A DNA stretch of 64,000 nt, from assembly GCF_963966145.1 (NCBI RefSeq), contig NC_091048.1, positions 11,098,001 through 11,162,000 on the forward strand, written 5' to 3'. The stretch is from Tenebrio molitor. Taxonomy: Eukaryota > Arthropoda > Insecta > Coleoptera > Tenebrionidae. A program made the translations under genes and the position numbers. The notes beneath the pieces are model-generated. The model searched no databases and had not been told where the DNA came from. It saw only the letters and a program-made list of their open reading frames with translations. Positions 62,146 through 64,000 of this stretch are shown in pieces (positions within the stretch are counted from its first letter, which is position 1; the number at the start of each line of letters is the position of its first letter).

Positions 62146-64000
62146 TGTAACGGGCTAAAGCGCCCCATTTTTGGCAAAAAAGTCGTGATTTTTGTGTTGA
62201 GGGTTCCTTTGCGCTACGTGCTGAAAAACAGTTTTGACTCTGCCTCAGAAACAATTGTTTAAAATGCTCATTTCCGGCAATTCGATGGATACTTGATATA
62301 ATCACACCATCAACCTCTTTCATTTCCGCATTTTTTTTTCTTAAAGTTCCTCATCTTCATCGCCCTGTGGTGAAGGGCTGAAGAATATCGCCACCCTTTG
62401 TGATTTAGGGGAAGTAAGAGTCTTCCGAAAGTCAGAACCAAATTCCACAGTCACCTAAGGAAACAGCTTTACTAGCAGGGTAGTTTAGCCACCTTGTTCC
62501 TTTCAACTTTACCCTGGGGGCCCACGCTCGGGCACCGTGAGCCTCAATTTGAGTGCCTTCGTTCCTTCGTGCCGCGAACTAGTCCGTGGGCGAAACTAGT
62601 TCAATTTAAATGCCCATTGTCCTCTACGTGTGACTCAGCGAGCAAAGGTTTGCTGATTTCTCCATTTTCCATCAATTTCATTTAACTAAACCTCACTTCC
62701 TTGTTTATTTTGGTCTGTCAACTGTCTTCTCTCATAAAAATCCAACACCCCACTTTTCCTGCGACCGCAGCATACAGCAGTACACCATTGGCCCACTGAA
62801 TTTCACGTCGAATTAACAAAAACACCGAGTTAATAAAAGGGAAAGATAAGAGATTTTTGCTCTCTTCCCGTTTTGCGTGTACACCAAACTTGTTTACGTG
62901 GTGAACGTACCGTCGAATTACCGTCAAGTGCCGCAAAAGGGAAGAAGCTGCTATAATCTCGCTGCCGCAGTCGAGAAATCCACGACTGGACATCTCGCAG
63001 AACAAATTCCCGAAAGGCCAGAGTAAAAGCTCAGGTGAGACCTCCAACCTTCTTATCGTCGACCTTCCGTCTTTTTTTCTTCAGCTGGGTAACTTTCTAT
63101 TGTCTTCCCCAGGCTTTTTTTTCCTATCTCGTCATTCTCGCAAATTATCTTCGACCTACCGCAAAATAACGCCTTCGTGTCCCGGACTCTCCAGAGGCAA
63201 GTCCGTGTCCCACAGGAGCTACCGCCGGATCCTTGAGGCGAGCAACTCACAACGCTCCGCGCAGGCGCATCCACCCCCGCCAAAAGCCACCCTTACCGGA
63301 GTCCCGGAGTCCAGCTTCCGGCAGCGACCACCACCGCAGCAACTACGGTCAGAGCTTTTCATTCTTTGCGGAAAATTACCATCAGGAACGGACGCTTTGT
63401 TCCGTTAATCTGCTACCTAGTTGACGCGCAAGTGCGCTGGATTTTTATAAAACAACTTGCGAAAAAAATTGTGAAGGGCTAGCTACTACGCGTGATTGTT
63501 CGCTCGGACCAGTCAAATATTTTTCAAGTAAATCAACGCCCTGCACGACACGTGGCCACGCGCTCCAATATAGGACAATTTCTCGGGTCAAAAACCGAAT
63601 TAAATTTAATTTTTACTTTCAAATGCTAGCGGCTTGCTAAACTAACTCAATTTTATTTTTACAACTCCAATTACAAATCAAAGTACTTTTTCCAGGTTCA
63701 TTTTTCCATTTTTTATCAATACACGTTTTTTTTTATGCGTTTGTATCATTGAGTTGCCGGAATTTTCCTCTGAGGTTTTCGGATTTGGACCCAGTCAAAA
63801 TTTTAAATCTTTTTTTTCAACCAAATCCGTGGCGCCCTATTTTTGTCGAAAAGGAACCCCCTAATACAAAAATTGCTCTACGACTGATGCCGAGGCAGTG
63901 GACCATCCCCTCAGGTAGGTTACAATATTTCCAAAATTATTCTAAGTAACATAACTTCTCCTCAGCACATTAAAAATAAAATTTTGATAGTGATTTCACA
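62146..64000 (+). mobile_element. 5' end of a Gypsy-like LTR element, running off the window
   Basis: TGTAACGGGCTAAAGCGCCC at 62146 is a palindromic LTR start abutting the P-like remnant. The following 1.6 kb is GC-richer, with only short ORFs. TGGCGCC at 63830 is a primer-binding-site-like word of the kind found just inside insect Gypsy elements, which would make the LTR about 1.67 kb. The second LTR and gag would lie beyond 64000. Borders are inferred. Confidence 0.42.

Overview
The window looks like nuclear DNA from an arthropod, most likely an insect. It is AT-rich, its genes have GTAAGT/AG introns, and it carries element families typical of insect genomes: Tc1/mariner types with a DUF4817-like N-terminus, Crypton tyrosine recombinases, P-element/THAP transposases, PIF/Harbinger, pogo/Tigger, Helitron, BEL/Pao, Gypsy and R1-clade LINEs. 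I see no bacterial operons, rRNA genes or CRISPR arrays. The order of insect cannot be read from the sequence. No clear single-copy host gene is visible. The best candidate for something other than a transposon is a Myb/SANT-like DNA-binding gene at 14285-17158, which has a truncated relative at 4972-5340.

Layout. 0-8 kb: a Crypton recombinase split by a Tc1-like element, a THAP-bearing inverted-repeat element, a zinc-finger/SANT gene fragment, a repeat-rich GC block and two adjoining inverted-repeat elements. 8.2-14.0 kb: a decayed Gypsy element (LTR, gag, protease, reverse transcriptase) split by a 3.4-kb DNA transposon at 9333-12728, which keeps an uninterrupted 724-codon ORF, and by a 269-bp MITE. 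14.3-17.2 kb: the Myb/SANT gene, with a 1.8-kb two-LTR retroelement in exon 2. 17.2-22.2 kb: a mariner-like element holding a MULE-like MITE, a Tc1 element and an IS630-like remnant. 22.3-25.0 kb: GC-rich 3' part of a Gypsy element. 25.3-33.4 kb: a P-element-like gene (THAP exon, then transposase) with long inverted repeats, a mariner MITE and a Harbinger derivative between its two parts. 33.7-41.3 kb: MITEs, a Harbinger 5' fragment, an LTR-like block with a 58-bp tandem repeat, a pogo/Tigger pseudogene and LINE and mariner scraps. 42.1-46.4 kb: a PIF/Harbinger pair (SANT/zeste protein on +, transposase on -), with a Helitron inside the transposase. 46.5-52.2 kb: a BEL/Pao element cut by an R1-like LINE. 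52.5-58.4 kb: a second Harbinger transposase spread over 5.5 kb by at least three insertions. 58.4-64 kb: pogo/Tigger, MITEs, a P-element remnant and the start of another Gypsy-like LTR element.

Many insertions can be resolved to the base. Removing the insert plus one target duplication rejoins the interrupted reading frame. This holds for the Tc1 element in Crypton (TA), the 3.4-kb element in Gypsy (TCGA), the 269-bp MITE in Gypsy (TA), the LTR element in the Myb/SANT exon (CTGT), the 692-bp MITE in Harbinger (TA) and the Helitron in Harbinger (no duplication, A|T). Their relative order of arrival can therefore be read directly. The element at 9333-12728 is the only large transposase-like ORF without an internal stop, and it is my main candidate for a poorly described mobile system.
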